A program made the position numbers and the translations under genes. A model generated the notes under the pieces. The model saw nothing but the letters and a program-made list of their open reading frames with translations, made no database searches and was not told where the DNA came from. Below, piece by piece: positions 1-6,683 of a stretch of 9,181 nucleotides of DNA (position 1 is the stretch's first letter; each line of letters opens with the position of its first letter). This DNA comes from an uncultured Bacilli bacterium. GTDB taxonomy: Bacteria > Bacillota_I > Bacilli_A > RF39 > UBA660. The DNA is taken from contig CANQXB010000030.1 of assembly GCA_947627805.1 (NCBI GenBank), positions 1 through 9,181 of the forward strand, written 5' to 3'.

Positions 1-18
1 ATCGTACAACTCAAACAC
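1..18 (-). CDS. Possible 5' end of a gene running off the left edge
   Basis: On the minus strand a G-rich ribosome-binding-like stretch (GGGGTGG, about 25-31) is followed by a GTG at 18-16. The frame then stays open to the window edge, giving only six codons (M-F-E-L-Y-D). A promoter-like stretch lies just upstream (43-74). The call rests on spacing and context alone; six codons cannot identify a product, and the frame could be chance. Confidence 0.3.
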
Positions 19-42
19 AAAACACCACCCCAGAAATTGCTT

Positions 43-74
43 ATTATAATATAACAAAACATAAAAAAAGTCAA
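43..74 (-). promoter_or_regulatory. Possible promoter for the left-edge gene
   Basis: Read on the minus strand, TTGACT (74-69) could be a -35 box. Seventeen bases on is TATTAT (51-46), overlapping a perfect TATAAT (48-43) that would have a 20-base spacer. The -35 candidate is also the downstream arm of the terminator hairpin of the preceding gene, so it may be coincidence in AT-rich DNA. Confidence 0.3.
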
Positions 75-95
75 TTATTTGCAATAAATTGACTA
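62..95 (-). terminator. Rho-independent terminator of the small-gene pair
   Basis: On the minus strand AGTCAATT (94-87) pairs perfectly with AATTGACT (76-69), with a few more A-T pairs possible inside. A run of T residues follows (69-63). The hairpin begins inside the TAG stop codon of the 83-aa gene. Stem plus U-tract is the classic intrinsic terminator form. Confidence 0.78.
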
Positions 96-344
96 TTCAT
101 TATCTGTATTATTTTCTTCATCATCAAATATAATTCTTTCCATATAGTAGGAATCTATAATATCACATTTAGGGGAATCAATATCTTGTTGTCCCTCTAA
201 GTTATCTCTTAGATCATTTATCAAATCAACAACTTTTTTTTCTATTTCTTTTGGATAACTACTACAATATTTTTGATATAGGGAATCTAAAACATAACGA
301 GTTACTAAGACTGCTTCATTAACTTTATAATCTTTAATTACCAT
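93..344 (-). CDS. Hypothetical acidic 83-aa protein
   Basis: I do not recognise a family. The 83-residue product looks soluble, with no membrane segment or signal peptide. Its middle is likely helical (about residues 8-50, including the stretch YPKEIEKKVVDLINDL), and it ends in a strongly acidic tail (DDEENNTDNE). The ATG at 344 has an AAGAGG ribosome binding site five bases upstream that overlaps the stop codon of the membrane-protein gene. The two genes are therefore co-transcribed and probably translationally coupled. A strong terminator follows immediately. A role as soluble partner of the membrane protein is inferred from the pairing only. An eight-base A-run lies in the coding strand near 234-241. 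Confidence 0.7.
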   Translation of the reverse strand: MVIKDYKVNEAVLVTRYVLDSLYQKYCSSYPKEIEKKVVDLINDLRDNLEGQQDIDSPKCDIIDSYYMERIIFDDEENNTDNE

Positions 345-353
345 AAATACCTC

Positions 354-653
354 TTAACCTAAAAAATCAAAAGCAAAATTAAATATATTATTTATGATTT
401 TAAATTTGCTTAATACAAAAACAATAAATCCTAATTCAAACACAGTAAATACTACTGTTACATTATTTACAAAACCAAAACTTGTAATTGTTAAAGCCAA
501 GTCGTGTGGTATTTCCATACTATCTGCAATAAATATTCCTAATGAATGATTAAAAGAAATCAAACTCATTATAGCAATAAAACAACCAATTACAATTATA
601 ATTTTTAAAAAACTTATCCATAATATATAAAGGAAGTCAGAAAATTTTAACAC
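354..653 (-). CDS. Small two-helix membrane protein
   Basis: Family not recognised. The 99-residue product has two clear hydrophobic segments, about residues 10-33 (ILWISFLKIIIVIGCFIAIM) and 62-82 (NNVTVVFTVFELGFIVFVL), joined by a loop holding SMEIPHDLA. This predicts a small inner-membrane protein. A longer frame reaches an ATG at 737. The GTG at 653 is preferred because GAGGTGA lies five bases upstream of it, a promoter-like stretch sits at 698-726, and the extra 28 residues would begin upstream of that promoter. It is first in a two-gene unit with the 83-aa gene and divergent from the XRE regulator, whose intergenic region it shares. Small membrane proteins of this size occur as toxins, holin-like proteins or defence effectors, but nothing here chooses among these. 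Confidence 0.68.
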   Translation of the reverse strand: MLKFSDFLYILWISFLKIIIVIGCFIAIMSLISFNHSLGIFIADSMEIPHDLALTITSFGFVNNVTVVFTVFELGFIVFVLSKFKIINNIFNFAFDFLG

Positions 654-697
654 TATTATCACCTCAATTTCTATAAAAAAGTTGTTACTACAATTAG

Positions 698-726
698 ATT
701 TTATACCAAGTTTTAAATAAAGTAAA
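698..726 (-). promoter_or_regulatory. Promoter of the membrane-protein/acidic-protein pair
   Basis: On the minus strand TTTACT (726-721) is followed after 17 bases by TAAAAT (703-698). A TGGTATAAA extended -10 reading overlaps it. Transcription would start near 690, giving a leader of roughly 37 bases before the GTG at 653. An alternative pair further upstream is TTGCAC with TATTTA at a 17-base spacer. Confidence 0.5.
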
Positions 727-738
727 TAGTTTTCCATA

Positions 739-773
739 AACAGTTGTGCAAAAGACTTTTACTTAACAGTTGT
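739..773. promoter_or_regulatory. Two copies of AACAGTTGT, candidate operator for the XRE regulator
   Basis: AACAGTTGT occurs at 739-747 and again at 765-773, 26 bases apart start to start, in the 154-base region between the divergent membrane-protein and XRE genes. The core AAC-A-GTT is a short odd-centred palindrome, and the second copy is also flanked by TTTTA and TAAAA (757-779). The same nonamer recurs at the mod promoter (4976-4984). Spacing and position fit binding of an autoregulating XRE dimer; this is inference. Confidence 0.42.
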
Positions 774-780
774 ATAAAAT
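771..780 (+). promoter_or_regulatory. Likely -10 region of the XRE regulator gene
   Basis: TGTATAAAAT resembles an extended -10 element and would start transcription near 785, leaving a leader of about 23 bases. No good -35 box is visible 17 bases upstream. It directly abuts the second AACAGTTGT copy, so a protein bound there would block it. Confidence 0.35.
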
Positions 781-807
781 AATTAATGAATTGGAGGTAA
801 GGAATTT

Positions 808-1089
808 ATGGGTATGAGCAGTAAAGAAATTCTTGCTATGAATTTTAAGTTTTATAGAGCAACATATAACTTATCTCAAGAAAAATTTGCTGAAAAGATA
901 GGTAGCAATTTAGTTTATGTTAATCAAATAGAAAATTGCAAAAGAAAGCCAACTATTGAAATGCTTGATAAAATTGCTGATGGAATGAATAAGAATATTG
1001 ATTCTAAACTTAAAATGACTAGTTCTAAATTATTAGAATATAATCCTAGCCATAAAACAAATTTTACTAGAGTAGATGAAAAGAAATAA
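808..1089 (+). CDS. XRE-family HTH transcriptional regulator (93 aa)
   Basis: A small DNA-binding protein of the Cro/C1 (XRE) type. Residues about 13-62 form the five-helix domain: the recognisable run is LSQEKFAEKIGSN followed by YVNQIENCKRKPTIEMLDKIA, matching the usual LTQEELAEKLGVS...ISRIENGKRNPSLETLLKIA pattern. The remaining 30 residues form a short polar tail without a second domain. The ATG at 808 has GGAGG ten bases upstream; a second ATG at 814 is spaced less well. It is the only plus-strand gene, converges with res and is divergent from the small-gene pair. Size, single domain and position beside a restriction-modification system resemble controller (C) proteins, which time methylase and nuclease expression. 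That role is inferred, helped by a repeated motif at its own promoter and at mod. Confidence 0.88.
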   Translation: MGMSSKEILAMNFKFYRATYNLSQEKFAEKIGSNLVYVNQIENCKRKPTIEMLDKIADGMNKNIDSKLKMTSSKLLEYNPSHKTNFTRVDEKK

Positions 1090-1115
1090 TCAAAATGATG
1101 ACTATTTCTTTTTTT
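1081..1115 (+). terminator. Terminator between the convergent XRE and res genes
   Basis: AAGAAATA (1081-1088) pairs with TATTTCTT (1103-1110). An inner ATCA/TGAT pairing lies at 1089-1099, with a three-base bulge. A run of T residues (1109-1115) follows on the plus strand. The stem contains the TAA stop of the XRE gene. On the minus strand the tail is TTTCTTTTC, weaker but possibly enough to also end the res transcript. Confidence 0.6.
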
Positions 1116-1116
1116 A

Positions 1117-3315
1117 TCATAAAATATCTTCTAATAAATTCCAACTGTCAGTTTCCATTTCTTCTGTATAGATAGTATTAGAATAATATAGTTTATTATT
1201 TTTATCATAATCTCTTACAAAAGCCCAATTAATATTATATTTTTTTGAATATTCTTTTAATGCTTCAAATTTGTTTTCTACTTTTATATCAATATTTTTG
1301 GATTTACCATCAGCATTTTCTCCACCTTTAGTTTCAATAATCCATATTTTATTATTGCTATCACAAACTATAAAATCTGGGTAAAAATGCCATTTTTTAT
1401 TTACTGCATCAACATATACAATGGAAAAATAATCTGCAGATGATTCACCATTTTTATAAAACCATTTTATCTTGCTACTATTTTCACAATAATTTTCGAA
1501 CATTCTTTCTGATTTTGATTTTATTGTACTATTAGGATAATTTAAGTATATATTTTTTTCATAAATAGTAGTATCTTTCATTTTAGGATCATATTTTATA
1601 TAATCCATTTCTGGTGGATACCAAGTTGTTTCTTTTAATTCTTCTAATTTTAGTTTTTGTTGCCTTGCTTTTTGACTTACTGCCTCTTGAAAATCATTTT
1701 TTAATATTTCTTCATTATTTATGACAAAAGCATAAAATTCTGTTAATGAAAGATCAACAAATTTTTTATTAAATAATTTTTGCTTCCAAAACATCCTTTC
1801 AAGCATTAATCTTGTTCTATCATATCTCATACCAATTTTAGATGCTATAACATTTATAGAATATCTTAATTCAAAACCATTTTTACTAGTTTTAACTGCT
1901 GATTCGACTTTAATTCTATTAGCATTTTCTATTTCATCAGAATTTAATCTAACAATTTTATCTTGAACAATATAATTTTCAATAGTATTTTTAAAAATAT
2001 ATCCATTTGCTTCTAATATAGTTTTATTATTTTTTTTATTAGTTGTTAGTTTATATTTATCAATAAAATACTGATGTAAAATATTAAATGTTTGTCTTTC
2101 ATCAAAGCCATCGAAAGAAGAATCAAAAGACAATTTTTTTAGTGATAAATTTTTGTATTCTTTTTTCAAAAATATAATTTTTGTATCATAAGCATTACTG
2201 CCTAATTCTTGTTTTACACTTTGCTCATATTTTTCATCAAAAGTATAAAGATAGCAATTATCTAAAAGTACATTATCATAATGATGTGCTTGTGGCATTC
2301 TTCGTATTCTTCCAATAGTTTGAGTTTCAAAATCTTCACTCATATTATCACGAAGTTTTACTAGTATTTTTGCTCTAGGACAATCCCATCCAGTAGAAAT
2401 TGCTTGTTTCATAATAAGAATTGCTTGATTTGATTCGTTATTTTCTATGTTATCAATATTTTCTTTTCTTTCAGAAAGCCATATTGCTAAATTTTGTTTG
2501 TTATAATCATAGCCCTTATCTTCTAATATATTTTCAATTTGAGTTATAAGTGAATCAGAGTTACTAGGAACTTGAATAATAATTAAAGGATTAACTTGTA
2601 TATTCCTTTTTGAATATTCTTCTTTAATTGCTTTCCTTTTTGAAATTGCTAGATCTAATAAATACTCATGTTCATTTGACAATACACTTGAATTAGAAAC
2701 ATTTTCATTAATATACAATGCTCTAGTAATAAGTCCCTCATTAATAACATCTAACTCATTTATAATTATATTTTCTGCTTCTTTATTAGTTTTTGTTGTA
2801 GCACTAACTCTAATAATATACTTTGGATCTATATAATCAATAATACTTTCTGCTTTTACAGTTTTATTTAAGTGTTCTTCATCTACAATTACAATAAATT
2901 TATATCCAAAATTATGTGCTTCATGTATTCTTTCATATAAATTTTTCCTTTCTGCTTCTCTTAAGGCATTATTTCCTTTTTTCGTAACAGTTTCCCAATT
3001 TATAAAAGCAGTATCTTTTGCATTAAAACCTTGCAACAATACATCTTGAATATCTTTATTACTTAAATTTGGTAATAATTTTATCATTTTGCTACGACTT
3101 TGTTCTTCTAATTCACCTTTGCCAGGTGTAAGCCATACAAAAATCGTATTGTTATTTTCACTCAAATATTCTTCAATATAAGAAAGTAATATTATTGTTT
3201 TTCCACTTCCAGTAGGGGCTTGAACTAAAATTTCTTTCTTTGTTCCAACAGAAGTAGCATCCAATAACTTATTAACTGTATCTATTTGAAAATTTTTTAA
3301 TTGTATTCCTTGCAT
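1117..3315 (-). CDS. res: Type III restriction enzyme Res subunit (helicase-nuclease)
   Basis: ATP-dependent restriction subunit, which acts in complex with Mod and cuts unmethylated DNA. An SF2 helicase core fills the N-terminal half: Walker A APTGSGKT (residues 33-40), Walker B VDEEH (144-148), SATTKT (171-176), STGWDCPRA (307-315) and QTIGRIRRMP (332-341, arginine fingers). The C-terminus holds a PD-ExK nuclease: SERMFE (602-607), then YPDF with D647, then ETK with E661 and K663. At 732 aa it is complete but compact; characterised Type III Res proteins are generally nearer 900-1000 aa. The ATG overlaps the mod stop codon (TAATG), and GGAGG lies seven bases upstream inside the mod 3' end, so Res should be made only after Mod is translated. 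The stop is TGA followed directly by TAA. Family assignment is very secure; DNA specificity resides in Mod. Confidence 0.95.
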   Translation of the reverse strand: MQGIQLKNFQIDTVNKLLDATSVGTKKEILVQAPTGSGKTIILLSYIEEYLSENNNTIFVWLTPGKGELEEQSRSKMIKLLPNLSNKDIQDVLLQGFNAKDTAFINWETVTKKGNNALREAERKNLYERIHEAHNFGYKFIVIVDEEHLNKTVKAESIIDYIDPKYIIRVSATTKTNKEAENIIINELDVINEGLITRALYINENVSNSSVLSNEHEYLLDLAISKRKAIKEEYSKRNIQVNPLIIIQVPSNSDSLITQIENILEDKGYDYNKQNLAIWLSERKENIDNIENNESNQAILIMKQAISTGWDCPRAKILVKLRDNMSEDFETQTIGRIRRMPQAHHYDNVLLDNCYLYTFDEKYEQSVKQELGSNAYDTKIIFLKKEYKNLSLKKLSFDSSFDGFDERQTFNILHQYFIDKYKLTTNKKNNKTILEANGYIFKNTIENYIVQDKIVRLNSDEIENANRIKVESAVKTSKNGFELRYSINVIASKIGMRYDRTRLMLERMFWKQKLFNKKFVDLSLTEFYAFVINNEEILKNDFQEAVSQKARQQKLKLEELKETTWYPPEMDYIKYDPKMKDTTIYEKNIYLNYPNSTIKSKSERMFENYCENSSKIKWFYKNGESSADYFSIVYVDAVNKKWHFYPDFIVCDSNNKIWIIETKGGENADGKSKNIDIKVENKFEALKEYSKKYNINWAFVRDYDKNNKLYYSNTIYTEEMETDSWNLLEDIL

Positions 3316-4916
3316 TATGCCACCTCCAATATTTCATCTTTAAAATAATATTCTGGAATAATATATACTTCAATATTATTGTTTTTAAATATTTTTTCTT
3401 GATTAGAAGTAAGTAATATATCAGAAGAAATGTAAAGTTTATTACAAGCATCAAGTTCATCTTGATTTTTAGAAAATTTATCAAGTTTATCTTCTTCTAA
3501 AAAAATTTTAACTATCTTATCATCAACTGAAATACCATTTTCCAATTGTATCAAGTTTTTAATATTAATCATTAAATTTTTACTAAGATTTTCTTCATCT
3601 GTATTGATTCTTGGAATATATGATGTTTTGTAATATTTTAAATTTGAGTTAATTCCATCAATTTCTTTAAAACCTTTTATAACTTTTGTTAATCTATCGT
3701 ATGTTACTTTTTCACATATTTGATTTTCATTATTAGTACATAAAATATATTTTCTATGACCGTCATCTTCTTGATTCAATTCTAATACTGCTTGTGCAGT
3801 TGTACCACTCCCAGCAAAAAAATCTAAAATTATTGAATCCTTATTAGAAGTTAATTTTAATAATTGTTTTATAAGTTTAGATGGTTTGGAAAAGGAAAAA
3901 TTTATTCCCATTTTTCTTAAATCATCTGCAGCATCCTCATTTACCCCATAACTATCAAACCAATTATTTGAAACTTGACCTTCTGATTTGTCTAAAAAGA
4001 TTTTCAAATAAGGTGTGCCTGTTTCTGTCCAATAAATTTCATTATTCTTATTTTTTTCATCAAAGAATTGCTTATTTCTAATACTTTTAATTGTTTTAGT
4101 TATACCATTTGGAGAAGTTATTTCAAGAATATTTTTTCCTCTTGTATTATCAACAATTGTTCCTCTTCTAAAATATTTTCCAGTCAATTCATCATAATAT
4201 CTATACTCCTTTAATGCAGTAGATTTTAATTCAACTTTGTTAAAAATTCTAGAAGTTTTATCAATGGCATAGCATAAAATATATTCCCCAACAATTGCAA
4301 TTTGCTTTGCACTATTATTTTGTGATTCACTTCTTTTCCAATGAATAGTTGTAACAAAATTTTGTTCTCCAAAAATGTCATCACAAAGCAATTTTAATTG
4401 TGCAAATTCATTATCATCAATACTTATAAATATTACACCTTTTTTTGATAATAAATTTTTAGAAATTTCAAGTCTTTTTTTCATAAATGATAACCATTTA
4501 GAATGCTTATACCCATCATCTGGAGCAATAAAATTATCATTATATATAAAATCATTATTTCCAGTATTGTATGGTGGATCTATATATATTACATCAATTT
4601 TTCCTTTATGTGTTTTATTTAATAAATATAGACTGTGTAAATTATCACCCTCTAATAAAAAGTTAAACTCATTATTTTTACTACATTTTATTTCTTTTTC
4701 TTTTAATTCTTCAAAAGTTGGTATTTTACTTATTAGTTCCTTATCAACTCTTTCCTCATGCTCTTCCCATATTAATCCATATTTTTTCTTTGTTAATTCA
4801 TTTTCAATTAATGATAAATTATTTAATGTATCTTCATCTGTAATATTTTTCTTAATTTCACTAATAGTATTTAACATTTTTTCTCTTTTAATTTTAGATA
4901 AATTGGTTGATTCCAT
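3315..4916 (-). CDS. mod: Type III DNA adenine-N6 methyltransferase Mod subunit
   Basis: Modification and recognition subunit that methylates adenine in its target and gives the Res complex its specificity. It is a beta-class amino-methyltransferase: the catalytic DPPY (residues 113-116, in IDPPYNTGNND) precedes the AdoMet-binding motif DFFAGSGTT (365-373). The GDNLHSL element (90-96) just ahead of DPPY is typical of Type III Mod. The stretch between about 185 and 325 is the likely target-recognition domain. At 533 aa it is within the usual range. The ATG at 4916 has GGAGG eight bases upstream. The frame extends five codons to a TTG at 4931, but that would place the binding site inside the gene. 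No simple-sequence tract of the kind that makes some mod genes phase-variable is present. It is first in the mod-res operon, with its own promoter. Confidence 0.96.
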   Translation of the reverse strand: MESTNLSKIKREKMLNTISEIKKNITDEDTLNNLSLIENELTKKKYGLIWEEHEERVDKELISKIPTFEELKEKEIKCSKNNEFNFLLEGDNLHSLYLLNKTHKGKIDVIYIDPPYNTGNNDFIYNDNFIAPDDGYKHSKWLSFMKKRLEISKNLLSKKGVIFISIDDNEFAQLKLLCDDIFGEQNFVTTIHWKRSESQNNSAKQIAIVGEYILCYAIDKTSRIFNKVELKSTALKEYRYYDELTGKYFRRGTIVDNTRGKNILEITSPNGITKTIKSIRNKQFFDEKNKNNEIYWTETGTPYLKIFLDKSEGQVSNNWFDSYGVNEDAADDLRKMGINFSFSKPSKLIKQLLKLTSNKDSIILDFFAGSGTTAQAVLELNQEDDGHRKYILCTNNENQICEKVTYDRLTKVIKGFKEIDGINSNLKYYKTSYIPRINTDEENLSKNLMINIKNLIQLENGISVDDKIVKIFLEEDKLDKFSKNQDELDACNKLYISSDILLTSNQEKIFKNNNIEVYIIPEYYFKDEILEVA

Positions 4917-4948
4917 ATAAAATACCTCCAAACATAACTACATTAATT

Positions 4949-4977
4949 ATTATACCATAGATTTTGACTATCTTAAA
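4949..4977 (-). promoter_or_regulatory. mod-res promoter
   Basis: On the minus strand an extended -10, TGGTATAAT (hexamer 4954-4949), lies 17 bases from a weak -35, TTTAAG (4977-4972). Transcription would begin near 4942, about 26 bases ahead of the mod ATG. The weak -35 lies within the inverted repeat at 4970-4993, so a protein bound there would control access of RNA polymerase. Confidence 0.65.
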
Positions 4978-5003
4978 CAGTTGTATTAAAGATTTTATGA
5001 CTA
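4959..5003. repeat. Near-identical direct repeats flanking the mod operator
   Basis: AGATTTTGACTA (4959-4970) recurs as AGATTTTATGACTA (4990-5003), identical apart from an inserted AT. The two copies bracket the inverted repeat carrying AACAGTTGT. The second copy overlaps the stop codon of the 205-aa gene. Their position around the -35 box suggests extra regulator contacts, but short AT-rich repeats can arise by chance. Confidence 0.4.
4970..4993. promoter_or_regulatory. Imperfect 24-bp inverted repeat over the mod -35 box
   Basis: The arms are ATCTT and AAGAT, with further paired positions inside; about 16 of 24 bases match the reverse complement. The centre contains AACAGTTGT (4976-4984), the nonamer found twice at the XRE promoter. 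Without a following T-run on the minus strand it does not look like a terminator. It is best read as an operator, probably for the XRE protein. Confidence 0.45.
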
Positions 5004-5618
5004 ATTAATTGGAGTAAAAATAATATTTCCTTTTTTATCAAAATCTATTAAATAAAACAATTTATCTTTATCTATGTTATTTTCTTTTAAAAAAGTTTTA
5101 TAACCAGCCAATATATTTTTAATAAGAGTTATTATATTTACTCTAATTCTAATAGATTTTGTATTATCACTAAAAGTTACTATTGATGAAGATTCTCCAT
5201 ATTGATTATCAAAATTACTTTCACTATTTATGCAAAGTTCTATTTTATCAATTCTTGCTTTCAATTTATCTTTTTTATTTTCAAATTCAATAACAGTACT
5301 ACCAGTATGTAATATTGCACATCTTAAAGCATAACAAACATTTCCATTAAATTTAATTCTATAAGTTTCACCTATACCTTTATCTAATTTTTTTAAATAA
5401 TGTTTACTTGGAATATCATAATATTTTTTAAATACATATTTATTAAACCAATTAATATACCCAGATTTTCTTTTCAACCCTAATTGATTTCTACAAATAT
5501 CTGGAATCATAAGAGCAACTGATAATGCGGAAAGATAATTTTTATTTTCTAATGAAGAATGAATTTCTTTTATATAATCATTTATACATATTTCTTTAAT
5601 TTGTGGAAGTCCCTGCAT
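5001..5618 (-). CDS. Uncharacterised 205-aa protein with a HEPN-like Rx4H motif
   Basis: No named family is assigned. The N-terminal half looks helical: ALSVALMIPDICRNQLG (residues 31-47) followed by YINWFNKYV (54-62). Then YALRCAILHTGS (96-107) places R99 and H104 four residues apart, the Rx4-6H signature of HEPN ribonucleases and many abortive-infection proteins. From memory, ALSVAL.IPDIC followed by YALRC..LH is a recurring pattern in hypothetical proteins of low-GC bacteria, so the two blocks probably define one conserved family. The C-terminal part (about 118-205) mixes strand and helix and has no motif I know. The ATG at 5618 has AGAGGTG upstream. The gene lies 18 bases after the SWIM gene and is last in the operon, with no terminator visible before the mod promoter, so read-through into mod-res is possible. 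RNase activity is only an inference. Confidence 0.8.
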   Translation of the reverse strand: MQGLPQIKEICINDYIKEIHSSLENKNYLSALSVALMIPDICRNQLGLKRKSGYINWFNKYVFKKYYDIPSKHYLKKLDKGIGETYRIKFNGNVCYALRCAILHTGSTVIEFENKKDKLKARIDKIELCINSESNFDNQYGESSSIVTFSDNTKSIRIRVNIITLIKNILAGYKTFLKENNIDKDKLFYLIDFDKKGNIIFTPIN

Positions 5619-5636
5619 TTTTTAAACACCTCTCAA

Positions 5637-6674
5637 TTACTGATTATGAATAATATCTTGTAAAAGTCTAGTTAAAGTCATATTTTCATCATCCTCTAAA
5701 ACTTGCCAATTACATTTGCCATTTGAATCAAATATTGGTATTAGTTCAATATCACCATCATTATTAATTATTTCAAAATTCTTTTCTACAATTCCCATAC
5801 ATAATTGATAGTCAAAATTTAAAACTCTTTCCATTATAGACAAATTAGGATTTCTGTAATTAATTTTATAAAAACGATTAAAGTTATTATTTCTTATAGC
5901 CAAAATTACTGCATATATATGCTTACAATAAAATTCACATGGGCAAGAACAATATACTTGCATTTTCTTATCTTTTTCATCATATTTAATTACAACTAAA
6001 TATTTTTCTGTACCCTCAACAACTGCAAAATATCTGTCATCATCAATTTTTTCTAAAAACCTAACTTTATTTTCTTCATAATACTTTTTACCACGATCTA
6101 TAATTTGAAAGGCAAATATTTTATTTATATCATCATTAAATAAATCAAAAGAAAACTCTTTTTTATATTCATATCTAGTAACATCATTCTCTAATTCAGC
6201 ATGAAGTTCAAATAAAAAGTTTTGTAATTTTCTAGGCAAATTATTAAATATAATAATAAATATATCTGATAAGAAAGCAATTTTTTTAGGAATATATTTA
6301 TAAAATTTATATGTATAAACTTTACCATAATTAAATAATGATAATATTACTTTTCCATCGGCAAGTTCTTCTTCGTAAAATACTTCCTGATCTGTATTTC
6401 TTTTATCAAGAATTTTAAAAATAACATCAACTGTTTCTGGTGATACATACTCAATACTCATATTCTTTTCAATAAAATTAATATCTAAATCATCTAAATC
6501 AAACCAACTTAAACGATATGTTTTAAATTTATTAAAATAGTCTAGTCTTATATAGATATTATAGTTATTATATAAAATTAGTTGCAACTCTAATATTAAT
6601 AGATTTTTTTTATAATATTTTCTAATACTTTCAACTTTTTTATCTGTTAAAACATTTTCTATATTTCTTTTCAT
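5637..6674 (-). CDS. SWIM zinc-finger protein (345 aa)
   Basis: SWIM domains bind zinc and serve as DNA- or protein-interaction modules. The motif is CSCPCEFYCKH: C242, C244, C250 and H252 form the CxC...CxH ligand set, with an extra C246 between them. It is preceded by the common SWIM-protein lead-in RGKKYYEENKV (about 194-204) and VVEGTEKYLVVIKY (218-231). The N-terminal 180 residues are rich in Tyr, Phe and Asp and carry no domain I recognise; no helicase or transposase domain is attached, although SWIM is often found with these. The C-terminal 85 residues (NPNLSIMERVLNFDY, then GDIELIPIFD) look conserved but unassigned. The ATG at 6674 has AAGGAG five bases upstream; the GTG at 6680 would abut that site. 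The binding site overlaps the stop of the 173-aa gene, indicating coupling. The likely role is nucleic-acid binding within the operon's system. Confidence 0.86.
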   Translation of the reverse strand: MKRNIENVLTDKKVESIRKYYKKNLLILELQLILYNNYNIYIRLDYFNKFKTYRLSWFDLDDLDINFIEKNMSIEYVSPETVDVIFKILDKRNTDQEVFYEEELADGKVILSLFNYGKVYTYKFYKYIPKKIAFLSDIFIIIFNNLPRKLQNFLFELHAELENDVTRYEYKKEFSFDLFNDDINKIFAFQIIDRGKKYYEENKVRFLEKIDDDRYFAVVEGTEKYLVVIKYDEKDKKMQVYCSCPCEFYCKHIYAVILAIRNNNFNRFYKINYRNPNLSIMERVLNFDYQLCMGIVEKNFEIINNDGDIELIPIFDSNGKCNWQVLEDDENMTLTRLLQDIIHNQ

Positions 6675-6683
6675 AGACACTCC

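Noticed and set aside
1117..1119. Use of TGA as tryptophan (Mycoplasma-type code), since res ends TGA then TAA
   Set aside because: Tryptophans checked in mod and the ADP-ribosylglycohydrolase use TGG, and no gene needs TGA read-through; the tandem stop is unremarkable.
2030..2037. Eight-base A/T run inside res as a phase-variation tract
   Set aside because: Similar eight-base runs occur elsewhere in the window (for example 234-241) and are expected at this base composition. No tandem repeat unit of the kind seen in phase-variable mod genes is present.
3272..3484. 70-codon minus-strand frame across the mod-res junction
   Set aside because: Different frame from both well-supported genes, low-complexity Leu/Ile/Lys sequence, and the junction is already explained by the TAATG overlap.
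3881..4081. 66-codon plus-strand frame inside mod
   Set aside because: Antisense shadow within a certain gene; no start signal.
4375..4920. 181-codon open frame on the plus strand opposite the mod N-terminus
   Set aside because: It is the antisense shadow of mod: no ribosome binding site, no recognisable protein, and Ser/Phe/Leu-rich composition expected from reading AT-rich coding DNA backward.
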